15,049 nucleotides of DNA. Origin: Nitrospirota bacterium. GTDB taxonomy: Bacteria > Nitrospirota > Nitrospiria > Nitrospirales > UBA8639. The stretch lies in contig QIMB01000391.1 of the NCBI GenBank assembly GCA_003233615.1, forward strand, positions 1 through 15,049. The letters are read 5' to 3'. Shown one piece after another: positions 6,988-14,928 of the stretch. How positions within the stretch are numbered: position 1 is the stretch's first letter; each line of letters begins with the position of its first letter. The translations under genes and the position numbers were made by a program. The notes below the pieces were generated by a model. That model ran no database searches, was not told the DNA's origin, and saw nothing but the letters and a program-made list of their open reading frames with translations.

Positions 6988-9777
6988 ATGGCAAGAAAAC
7001 CCAAACAGAAGAAACAGATAGAAACCCTCACACACGAGGAGGCGTCACGCAAGAACATCCCTACCGCTGAATATCAATCAGTGATGCAGAAGGGAGAACA
7101 AAGCCCAATACGTGTGGCTTACGAGCGTCGCAATCGTGATCTTGATCCGCAGCTCGTTTGGCGTGGTAAGGACGAACAGGACTGGTCCGATCTGGTCGTC
7201 CACGCCCCGCCGCTTTACATCCAGGAGAAAGTCCACCCCAAGGTATTGATTGATGACCTGCTGCACCGTACCGAGGCAGATGATAAAGCAGCCGAAGAAC
7301 AGATTGACCTTTTTGCTGACTTCAATGGTCTGTCAGACGATAGCGTCAGAACCGAGTTCTATCAGCACGACGCCAATTGGACCAATCGCATGATCCTGGG
7401 TGACAGTTTGCAGGTGATGGCATCGCTGGCCGAGCGGGAAGGGTTGCGCGGCAAGGTGCAATGCATTTATTTTGATCCGCCTTATGGCATCAAATTCAAC
7501 TCCAACTTTCAATGGTCAACCACCAGCCGCGATGTGAAGGATGGCAAGGTCGATCACATTACCCGCGAGCCGGAGCAGGTCAAGGCGTTTCGGGATACGT
7601 GGAGGGACGGGATTCACTCGTATCTGACTTATTTGCGGGATCGGTTGACGGTGGCGCGGGATTTGTTGGCGGAAACAGGTTCCCTTTTTGTTCAGATCGG
7701 TGATGAAAACGTTCACCGAGTGCGAGCTCTCCTTGATGAAGTCTTCGGTGAGCGGAATTTTGTAAGCCTCATCACTATTCAAACGACGACTGGCTTCGAA
7801 GCAAATTACTTGGGCAATATGTCAGATTTTATTCTATGGTATGCGAAGGACAAGGAAGCAGGTCGCTCAAATTCACCATTCTATCGAAAAGAATTCGTGC
7901 TAGGTGCTGGGAATGCGAAGTGGCTCCTGTTTGATGACTTTACATACCGAGGCGTCACTGCCAAAGAGAAGCGAGGAGAGAGCTCTGTTCCTAAAAAGGT
8001 GCGACCATATTCTCCTGGCGACATGAGTTCCCAAGGCAGGGCTAAGGAAAGGCAGCCTTTCAAGTTTCGGAATAGGACATATGATCCCTGGGATAAGAAT
8101 TCCCATTGGAAAGCAAATTATCCAGCTGGCATGGAACGACTGGCAAAGGCAGGGCGGATTCACGTTGCTGAGAACTCTATAAGGTATGTTCGTTTTCACA
8201 CCGACTTTGATGCTGCAGTCCACGGCAACATCTGGTCCGATACTGGATCAGGCAACTTCACAGATGAGAAAGTCTATGTCGTTCAAACAAACACGAAGGT
8301 TGTCGAGCGGTGTATCCTAATGGCGACTAATCCTGGAGACTTAGTACTTGATCCTACCTGTGGGTCGGGAACAACCGCTTACGTTGCTGAACAGTGGGGT
8401 CGTCGTTGGATCACAGTTGATACTTCCCGCGTATCTCTCGCTCTCGCTAGAGCACGTGTTATGGCTGCACGCTATTCGTACTATCTTCTAGCAGATTCAC
8501 CAGAAGGCCAGGATAAGGAGGCAGAGATCACCCATACCACGCTGTCTCATCAATCCACTTTTGGAGATATTCGGCAAGGCTTCGTATATGAGAGTTTGCC
8601 ACATATCAAGCTTGGTCATATCGCTAACAACACCGAGATCGACGTGATATGGGAACAGTTTCAGGAAACGCTTGAACCGTTGCGCGAGCAACTTAATAAG
8701 GCATTGAGTGAGGCATGGGAGGAATGGGAAATCCCCCAAGATGCTGACGACAAGTGGCCGGAGGCAGCGAAGAAACTTCATGCCGAATGGTGGGAGCAGC
8801 GAATAGCCAGGCAGAAGGAGATCGACGCTTCCATTGCTGCCAAGGCCGATTTTGAATACCTTTACGACAAACCCTATGTGGACAAGAAGACAGTACGCGT
8901 TGCTGGTCCGTTTACAGTGGAGAGCCTCTCACCACATCGTGTGTTGGGTGTTGATGAAAATGATGAACTGATCGACGGCGTCGCGGAATCTCAGGAGGGT
9001 TATGGCGACGAGCAGGATTTCGTGCAGATGATCCTGGAAAACCTGAAGACTGCCGGAGTGCAACAGGCGCATAAGGAAGACAAGATCGAATTCACCTCAC
9101 TCACACCTTGGCCGGGCGATCTTATTTGTGCTGAGGGGCGTTACGAAGAGTCAGGTGCAGAGAACCGTGCTGGTGTGTTTATTGGTCCCGAATTCGGTAC
9201 GGTCTCCCGCCCCGATCTAGTTGCGGCTGCACGTGAGGCAGGCGATGCTGATTTCGATGTGCTCATCACCTGTGCCTTCAACTACGACGCCCACTCATCG
9301 GAGTTCAACAAGCTGGGTCGTATTCCCGTACTCAAGGCCAGAATGAACGCGGACCTGCACATGGCCGATGACCTCAAAAATACCGGCAAGGGCAACCTGT
9401 TCGTCATCTTCGGCGAACCCGACATTGACATCCTTGATTCCAAAGACGGCAAAATCCAGGTCAAAGTCAACGGCGTCGACGTCTTCCACCCCAACACCGG
9501 CGAAGTCCGCAGCGACGGCGCCGAGGGCATCGCCTGCTGGTTCATCGACACCGACTACAACGAAGAAAGCTTCTTTGTCCGCCACGCCTACTTCCTCGGC
9601 GCGAATGATCCCTACAAGGCACTCAAAACCACACTCAAAGCCGAAATCAACGAAGATGCCTGGGCGACGCTCAACAGCGATACTTCACGACCGTTCGCTA
9701 AACCAAAATCAGGGCGTATCGCGGTCAAGGTCATCAATCATCTTGGCGATGAAGTGATGAAGGTGTTTAAAGTGTGA
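6988..9777 (+). CDS. mod: type III-like site-specific DNA adenine methyltransferase (Mod)
   Basis: A 929-residue modification subunit that would methylate adenine in the recognition site and supply specificity to the upstream Res. Motif IV DPPY (163-166) precedes motif I DPTCGSGTT (455-463), the beta-class order typical of type III Mod. The ~290 residues between them should hold the target recognition domain. The protein is longer than classical Mod proteins (about 650), with a large C-terminal region of the kind seen in Mod partners of BPTD_3080-type Res. The start is ATG 6988 (MARKPKQKK), preceded by AAGAG; the GTG at 6958 lies inside the right arm of hairpin C and is unlikely. The stop overlaps the next ATG by one base. 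GC drops within the recognition region compared with both flanks (by eye), suggesting exchange of that segment. No frameshift or missing motif is seen. Confidence 0.9.
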   Translation: MARKPKQKKQIETLTHEEASRKNIPTAEYQSVMQKGEQSPIRVAYERRNRDLDPQLVWRGKDEQDWSDLVVHAPPLYIQEKVHPKVLIDDLLHRTEADDKAAEEQIDLFADFNGLSDDSVRTEFYQHDANWTNRMILGDSLQVMASLAEREGLRGKVQCIYFDPPYGIKFNSNFQWSTTSRDVKDGKVDHITREPEQVKAFRDTWRDGIHSYLTYLRDRLTVARDLLAETGSLFVQIGDENVHRVRALLDEVFGERNFVSLITIQTTTGFEANYLGNMSDFILWYAKDKEAGRSNSPFYRKEFVLGAGNAKWLLFDDFTYRGVTAKEKRGESSVPKKVRPYSPGDMSSQGRAKERQPFKFRNRTYDPWDKNSHWKANYPAGMERLAKAGRIHVAENSIRYVRFHTDFDAAVHGNIWSDTGSGNFTDEKVYVVQTNTKVVERCILMATNPGDLVLDPTCGSGTTAYVAEQWGRRWITVDTSRVSLALARARVMAARYSYYLLADSPEGQDKEAEITHTTLSHQSTFGDIRQGFVYESLPHIKLGHIANNTEIDVIWEQFQETLEPLREQLNKALSEAWEEWEIPQDADDKWPEAAKKLHAEWWEQRIARQKEIDASIAAKADFEYLYDKPYVDKKTVRVAGPFTVESLSPHRVLGVDENDELIDGVAESQEGYGDEQDFVQMILENLKTAGVQQAHKEDKIEFTSLTPWPGDLICAEGRYEESGAENRAGVFIGPEFGTVSRPDLVAAAREAGDADFDVLITCAFNYDAHSSEFNKLGRIPVLKARMNADLHMADDLKNTGKGNLFVIFGEPDIDILDSKDGKIQVKVNGVDVFHPNTGEVRSDGAEGIACWFIDTDYNEESFFVRHAYFLGANDPYKALKTTLKAEINEDAWATLNSDTSRPFAKPKSGRIAVKVINHLGDEVMKVFKV

Positions 9778-11513
9778 TGGACATTACACCAGTCTCCACA
9801 GTACTTGCCGAGGTGGGCTTTGGATCACCGGTCCTTAACGTGCTAGTTCCGAACGAACAGAACTACACAACCCTACTTATGCAACCCAGAGGAGAGATAG
9901 AAGGAAGTGCCGAAGGTGTTCGGAATAGGGATCGCGACCTTGCGAAACTTCAGTTTTCTAGATTTCTGGAAGATGCGAGAGAAACACAGGCCGATCTGGT
10001 TATAACGCCTGAATACTCGATGCCCTGGGAAGTGCTCTGTGACAACATTAAGGATGGGGTGATTCCCGAAAAGGGCAAACTTTGGGCACTTGGTTGTGAG
10101 AGTATCAAGTACAGTGAACTTGATGAGATTAAAGAGGAGTTTGCCCCGTTTGCGACCGTACTTTATGAAACGATGCCTCCAGACCCTCAGCGGTTCACAG
10201 ACCCGCTTGCGTATGTGTTTCTCCTTGGAGATGATGGCAATTCTAAGGTTGTCGTTCTCGTCCAGTTTAAGACGTACCCAATGGGTGATAATGATCATTT
10301 CGAGATAAGCAATCTACAAACGGGAGCTCACGTCTACCAATTTGACGGGCAAGACATCAAACTCGTATCGTTGATCTGCTCTGATGCCTTTGCATTTGCT
10401 GATGAAGGACATGCAGATGCGTTATATGACCGGGCTCTTATAGTACACATACAGCTAAACGGAAAACCCCGACAAACACAATTTCGCCAATACAGAGATC
10501 GTTTATTTCGATTTGGAGGCAATGCAACCGAGCTAATTTGTCTGAATTGGGCGAGAAACGTTCAGGAATGGTGCGGTGAAGTAAAGAAGTCATGGAAAAA
10601 TGTAGGGGGCTCAGCGTGGTATCTACAACCAACAGGATTTGATGACAGAGATGAAACTTTGGCAGCCAATCATAAACGAGGTCTCTATTACACATGGTGT
10701 GATGCGTTACGGTCTCATGCGCTATTTTTTAACTATAAGCCGGCAACGTACTTTCTTGAAGTGACGAAGGTCGTCCACCTAGGTGTTCCGAAATCCATTT
10801 CCAGGTCGCGCGGTCCTCAGCTTAGAAGGATATGTATCTGGGATGCAGCAGCAAAGGCTTGGGTAGAACAAGAAGCCGCAGATGACGGATTCCCCACCCT
10901 TGTTGCTGAGAGCGGAAATGCCAAAGATGAGATCAAGAGGGTTGCTGAGACAAACCCATTCCAAGCAGAGCGTATTTTGGCGCTTTGTTCGGGAAAGATC
11001 AGTGGTGATGATTGGCACACACTTCCTAGTTTAGATTCATGTGTAATTAATGAGTCTGAAATCATATATCGGGTCACCTATTGCCAAGACACAAATGAAA
11101 ATGCATGTGACTTTCGCGTTGCTCGTCTCAAACGACTGGGGCGGTTATGGGATATCTTACAGGGCGATGAGAATTCGCTACCTTCGCTCCAGGACATAAA
11201 GGGTAATATTTCCCTCAATTGGTCGCCGGACTTTCCTCACCAGAACATTGTGTCGGATAAAGGACAGCGTGCCACTGTAATTTACATGGGCGAAGATTCA
11301 GGTATCGCCCAAGTCGAAAAAGTAAAAAAGATTGCTGCTGAATGTCTACGCAGGTATTTTTCCGACGATAGCGATAGGCGATCGTCACTACAGCGATTAG
11401 CTGTCTGGTATAGAGATGATAAAAATCAGGTTGTGCCATTTAAACCACACCAATATGTACAGATCGATGAGGCATTCGAAGCGTCGGAGTATGACATCGG
11501 GAGGAGTGAATGA
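9777..11513 (+). CDS. nitrilase-like (carbon-nitrogen hydrolase fold) protein with unknown C-terminal domain
   Basis: A 578-residue protein with no known gene name. Its N-terminal ~290 residues carry the nitrilase-superfamily triad in the right order and spacing: Glu79 in ITPEYSMPW, Lys165 in LVQFKTYP, and Cys201 in KLVSLICSDAF, where LIC-x-D is the nucleophile motif. The following ALIVHIQLN block fits the family's next strand. Nitrilase-fold domains hydrolyse C-N bonds of small molecules and also occur fused to anti-phage reverse transcriptases (DRT type 1), so a defence effector is plausible. Residues ~300-578 are not recognised. ATG 9777 shares one base with the mod stop; a GTG at 9774 is also possible. 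The 3' end overlaps the ABC ATPase gene by 4 nt with GGGAGGAG upstream, so the two proteins are probably made together. Lower GC and different codon choice from res suggest separate acquisition. The substrate is unknown. Confidence 0.7.
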   Translation: MDITPVSTVLAEVGFGSPVLNVLVPNEQNYTTLLMQPRGEIEGSAEGVRNRDRDLAKLQFSRFLEDARETQADLVITPEYSMPWEVLCDNIKDGVIPEKGKLWALGCESIKYSELDEIKEEFAPFATVLYETMPPDPQRFTDPLAYVFLLGDDGNSKVVVLVQFKTYPMGDNDHFEISNLQTGAHVYQFDGQDIKLVSLICSDAFAFADEGHADALYDRALIVHIQLNGKPRQTQFRQYRDRLFRFGGNATELICLNWARNVQEWCGEVKKSWKNVGGSAWYLQPTGFDDRDETLAANHKRGLYYTWCDALRSHALFFNYKPATYFLEVTKVVHLGVPKSISRSRGPQLRRICIWDAAAKAWVEQEAADDGFPTLVAESGNAKDEIKRVAETNPFQAERILALCSGKISGDDWHTLPSLDSCVINESEIIYRVTYCQDTNENACDFRVARLKRLGRLWDILQGDENSLPSLQDIKGNISLNWSPDFPHQNIVSDKGQRATVIYMGEDSGIAQVEKVKKIAAECLRRYFSDDSDRRSSLQRLAVWYRDDKNQVVPFKPHQYVQIDEAFEASEYDIGRSE

Positions 11514-14500
11514 CCCTTAGCATTACACAGCTACGTGATCGTGTGGCTGCCCATTATTCTGGTGTAGAGCAAGTGGGTGATTCAGTTATACGATTTATGA
11601 AGAAGGCAGGCGAGCAGCCATACGCCGTATATTACCTTGATATCGCACAAGACTTGCCGAGTTCTAATGAATCACTGACGAAATATCAGGACCAAGTTAT
11701 CGGGAGCCATTATTTTGAAGGCAAGAAAAGTCTTCAGTGGAGTAACTATCTTTATTTTATTACTAGTAATGACCGTCTAATGAGCCGAGAGGTGATTAAT
11801 GCCAAAGAGTTGATCGAGCGTGATCGAAATTATGCACGTAAGTTTGTTATTCCTGAAGAAGATCTGGAGTTGGTTCTCAACCCACCGGTTATTGCATCAA
11901 CGGACGCAACCCCACATGCCGGTATTCTATCTATTTGGACAGAGAAACTTGTAGATGCTGGTCTTGATGAGTCAATTTTGAGTGATGATGATTTACCGAC
12001 GCGGTTAAAACTTATTGAAAATCCCCCTGCGAAGAATAGTCCCAAATCGAGACTGCCAAAAAGGGATATGGGGATCAAAGATCAGCATCTTATACATTCC
12101 TTGAAACTAAATAAGTTCCGGGACTTTCCAAGCCAACGTGAATTCGAATTTGGTAAGGTCAACCTCATATTTGGGAGAAATGGATCGGGTAAGACGTCGC
12201 TACTTGAAGCAATCGAGTATTTTTACTGTGGTACAAATAAGAGGAATCCGAAAACTAAACCAAGATACTCAATGAATGTAGTATTTGCTAACGGCAAGTC
12301 CGAGACAGTAACAACCAATAGAAAACCACAGGTGTTTCGAGATCGAAATCTAATGTGGTATGGGCAGCCAGAGGTCAAAACCAATTATCTTTACCAAAGT
12401 TTTTCTCAGTTCAATTTTCTTAACACTGATGCGGCAGTGGATCTTGCGGATTCCACCTCTCGTATTGAGGATGACCTCTCAAAGTTGTTAGTTGGACCAG
12501 AGGCATCCAATGTATGGCAAGATATCGGGCGAGTTACCGATGAAGTCGCGAAACAGTTGAAGAGTATTAACCCGCTTAAAATACAAATCGAAGATGAGCT
12601 TAAGCTTTTGGGAAAGCGTCTTTCAGAAGCTAGCGGAGTTCGACAGGAGTCAGACTCAATTAGCACTCGTCTTAGAGCAATGATCGACCGAGTAGGATGG
12701 CATGGAACCCAAAAAGACAAAGAAGCATTCGCTTCTGGTCTTGTTGAACCACTAGCCGAACTGGTGTCAATTGTACAACAGGCAACGAAAATTGAATGGA
12801 CAGCATCCCCTGTCACGATGGAGGGTATGGCGACATATTGTCGTGATACCAGGCTTGCAACTGATAAGGCTAAGGCTGATCTCACTCGACTAGGGCTTTT
12901 GCAAAAGGAACAGCGGGAAATTGAGGATTCGATAAATCGTGACCGACGAGCATCGGATATGGCAAAGCAGGCGAGTCGTTTTGTTGATGCTAACTTGTTA
13001 GGTCGTGCAGAAGATCTCAGCAAACTACAGGCCAAAGTAGCAACATTATCCGATTGGCTTGTTGGTCTTGACGCAGATACCTTGGATGTAGTTTTAGCCA
13101 CTGATCTTGAAATAAACACAGCTGATTTCCAAAAGGATTTGATTTCAAAGCGTTCAACTGCAGAGATATCATTGGCTGATTTGAAGAAAGAATATAAGAA
13201 ATTTAGTGAACTAAGGGAGCAGTCACTTAACTTGGCGCAACAGCTTCGAGAGATTGCAGATAAAATGCTTCAGGATAACCCCAAACCTGATGAGTGTCCG
13301 CTTTGCCATACTCAGTTTGGATCTGGCGAACTGGAGAAACATATTAATGTGGGAGTTGACGAGGAATTTGAAGCCCTAGGACAAACACTGCTAACTCAGC
13401 TGCGTGAGCGAGAGGCAGTGTTGCGTGATATTTTAGCAATTGAGGCTGCATCTGGTCTGCTCATGAAGTATTGTGAAAGAGCAAATCTTGCTGTTGATAT
13501 GTCGGTTCGTTCGGTTTTGGATGAAGTGAAGAATGCCAATCGTGTGTTAGTCGAAACTAAAGAACGGCTCACTGTACTTGACAATGAAATGCATTCTCTT
13601 GAGTCACAAGGACTTTCAATAGATAAATTAGAAGAGATCACAGATCGGTTACGTGAATTAGGGCGTCCACTTAATGTGCGTTCTGGAGAGGACGTGAATC
13701 ACTTGATTTTGACGATTGATCAGAATGTAAAGGCTTTATCAAAGACGCTTGATAACTATCGAAAGGAATCAGGCGAGTTACAACGTGCACTTGCGGAATC
13801 CTTGGAATCAACTGATTCTGAGGCGCGAGATTTGGAAGACAAACTCTCCCAACTGAGAGAAAGGTTGGCCGAGACGAAGACAATTCAAGAAAAGCTAGGA
13901 CACTTCTCTTCCTTGTTTCCATGGCCCTTAGGAAAGCCGCTGGTTGAGTTAGTCGTGGAAGCAAATTCGATCCGTAAAGTTGCCGCTGAGCTACAAGCTG
14001 CTCTTGGTAAGGAAAAACAGGCTAAAGATAGTTATGCGGAATCGGTTAAAAGGAAAGAGAAACTTGGAAAACAACTTGCGAAGTTACTTAAACGTATAGA
14101 TCGGTTTAGTAAGGCCCAATCTGTGCTTGAGGCGCTACAAAAAGATCATTCGTTGAATGGCGCAATGGAGACTGCATTAAGGGAGAATCGTGTAGCGATT
14201 GAAACCATTTTTTCACAAATTCATTCACCAGCAGAGTTTCGTGGGCTTGGACCAACCTGGTCGACTCTCATCCGCAAGATGGATGATAGGGAAGCCAAGC
14301 TAACTGAGATCAGCGCAGGTCAACGAGCAGCGTTTGCATTGTCGGTATTTTTAGCACAAAACGCTAAGTTGAAGGTGGCGCCACCCGTAGTTCTTATTGA
14401 TGATCCGATTGCACATGTCGATGATATGAACTCGTTATCTTTTCTTGATTACCTGCGCGAGGTTGTACTGAAAGGACAAAGACAGATATTTTTCACGACC

Positions 14501-14593
14501 GCCAATGACAAACTCGCAGCTCTATTTGAGAGGAAATTTGACTTTTTGGGGCCGGATGGATTTCGCAGGTTCAATCTCACGCGCGATGCATGA
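11510..14593 (+). CDS. Rad50/SMC-like ABC ATPase with CxxC hook and an extra N-terminal domain
   Basis: A 1027-residue ATPase. Residues ~1-190 form a separate domain; its segment NYLYFITSNDRL...IERDRNYARKFVIPEEDLE resembles 'middle component' domains of ABC-three-component conflict systems (from memory). The ATPase follows: Walker A GRNGSGKTS (222-230), a Q-loop near YQSFSQF (295-301), long coiled-coil arms, a zinc-hook-like CPLC (C596, C599) midway, the ABC signature SAGQ (935-938) and Walker B VVLIDDP (D964-D965). The H-loop position reads TTAND (996-1000) with no histidine. This is the Rad50/SbcC/RecN-like arrangement, suggesting an ATP-dependent DNA-end or structure sensor that controls an effector. 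The start ATG overlaps the nitrilase-like gene stop (ATGA) and has a strong GGGAGGAG site. No separate Mre11/SbcD-like nuclease is adjacent, so the nitrilase-like protein is the likeliest partner. Confidence 0.85.
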   Translation: MTLSITQLRDRVAAHYSGVEQVGDSVIRFMKKAGEQPYAVYYLDIAQDLPSSNESLTKYQDQVIGSHYFEGKKSLQWSNYLYFITSNDRLMSREVINAKELIERDRNYARKFVIPEEDLELVLNPPVIASTDATPHAGILSIWTEKLVDAGLDESILSDDDLPTRLKLIENPPAKNSPKSRLPKRDMGIKDQHLIHSLKLNKFRDFPSQREFEFGKVNLIFGRNGSGKTSLLEAIEYFYCGTNKRNPKTKPRYSMNVVFANGKSETVTTNRKPQVFRDRNLMWYGQPEVKTNYLYQSFSQFNFLNTDAAVDLADSTSRIEDDLSKLLVGPEASNVWQDIGRVTDEVAKQLKSINPLKIQIEDELKLLGKRLSEASGVRQESDSISTRLRAMIDRVGWHGTQKDKEAFASGLVEPLAELVSIVQQATKIEWTASPVTMEGMATYCRDTRLATDKAKADLTRLGLLQKEQREIEDSINRDRRASDMAKQASRFVDANLLGRAEDLSKLQAKVATLSDWLVGLDADTLDVVLATDLEINTADFQKDLISKRSTAEISLADLKKEYKKFSELREQSLNLAQQLREIADKMLQDNPKPDECPLCHTQFGSGELEKHINVGVDEEFEALGQTLLTQLREREAVLRDILAIEAASGLLMKYCERANLAVDMSVRSVLDEVKNANRVLVETKERLTVLDNEMHSLESQGLSIDKLEEITDRLRELGRPLNVRSGEDVNHLILTIDQNVKALSKTLDNYRKESGELQRALAESLESTDSEARDLEDKLSQLRERLAETKTIQEKLGHFSSLFPWPLGKPLVELVVEANSIRKVAAELQAALGKEKQAKDSYAESVKRKEKLGKQLAKLLKRIDRFSKAQSVLEALQKDHSLNGAMETALRENRVAIETIFSQIHSPAEFRGLGPTWSTLIRKMDDREAKLTEISAGQRAAFALSVFLAQNAKLKVAPPVVLIDDPIAHVDDMNSLSFLDYLREVVLKGQRQIFFTTANDKLAALFERKFDFLGPDGFRRFNLTRDA

Positions 14594-14634
14594 TGGTTTT
14601 TATTTTCGCAATCAAATGGACCCTTGGTGAATTA

Positions 14635-14808
14635 ATGGATTTCCGCATAGCCGACACTTTCACTGATAGCCTGGGCAAACTAACCGGCGATGAGCAGAAG
14701 GCCGTCAAAACCACAGCCTTTGATCTGCAACTAAACCCGGCCAATCCGGGAATGCAGTTTCACAAGCTCGATAGAGCCAAGGACCCCACAACTGGTCAGT
14801 CCGAGTGA
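14635..14808 (+). pseudogene. truncated N-terminus of UvrD-family helicase with RelE/ParE-like start
   Basis: From ATG 14635 the frame reads MDFRIADTFTDSLGKLTGDE, then a block ending GMQFHKLDRAKD. From memory this is the N-terminal RelE/ParE-like segment that precedes the helicase in a group of UvrD-related proteins, where the text normally continues with NFWSVRVS-type residues. Here it changes to PTTGQSE and stops at 14808 after 57 codons, so nearly the whole helicase is missing. The frame also opens at ATG 14590, overlapping the ATPase stop, but family members begin at MDFRIADTF, and GGTGA lies just upstream of 14635. It is probably a deletion scar. A stand-alone small toxin-like protein cannot be excluded, but it lacks most of the RelE fold. 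Confidence 0.7.
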
Positions 14809-14879
14809 ACCCGCATATTTGAAACCTGCCCCTGCCCCTGAATTTCAATTGATAGAGCGGAAAACCATTCAATTATCCT

Positions 14880-14916
14880 CCATGAAAAACGGGTTTGCTA
14901 TAACCGATTTTCATGG
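14880..14916 (+). promoter_or_regulatory. interrupted palindrome, possible operator over a -10 element
   Basis: CCATGAAAAACGGGTT (14880-14895) and TAACCGATTTTCATGG (14901-14916) are inverted repeats matching at 13 of 16 positions, with a 5-base spacer TGCTA. TATAAC (14899-14904), a possible -10 hexamer, lies across the spacer and right arm, 25 bases before the ATG at 14929. No convincing -35 is seen. A dimeric regulator binding here would block the promoter. An RNA hairpin is the alternative. The rest of the gap 14809-14879 shows only a short CCTGCCCCTGCCCCTGA run. Confidence 0.5.
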
Positions 14917-14928
14917 TATTCTGGCCTC

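Noticed and set aside
9873..10298. 141-codon minus-strand ORF
   Set aside because: It overlaps the nitrilase-like gene, whose motifs show the plus strand is coding. No family features and no suitable start.
12406..13119. 237-codon minus-strand ORF
   Set aside because: It lies antisense to the coiled-coil part of the ABC ATPase. Its Ser/Arg-rich composition is what the complement of such codons gives, and no domain is recognisable.
11510..14593. SbcC (partner of SbcD)
   Set aside because: No SbcD-like phosphoesterase gene is adjacent, and the extra 190-residue N-terminal domain and overlap with a nitrilase-like gene do not fit sbcDC.
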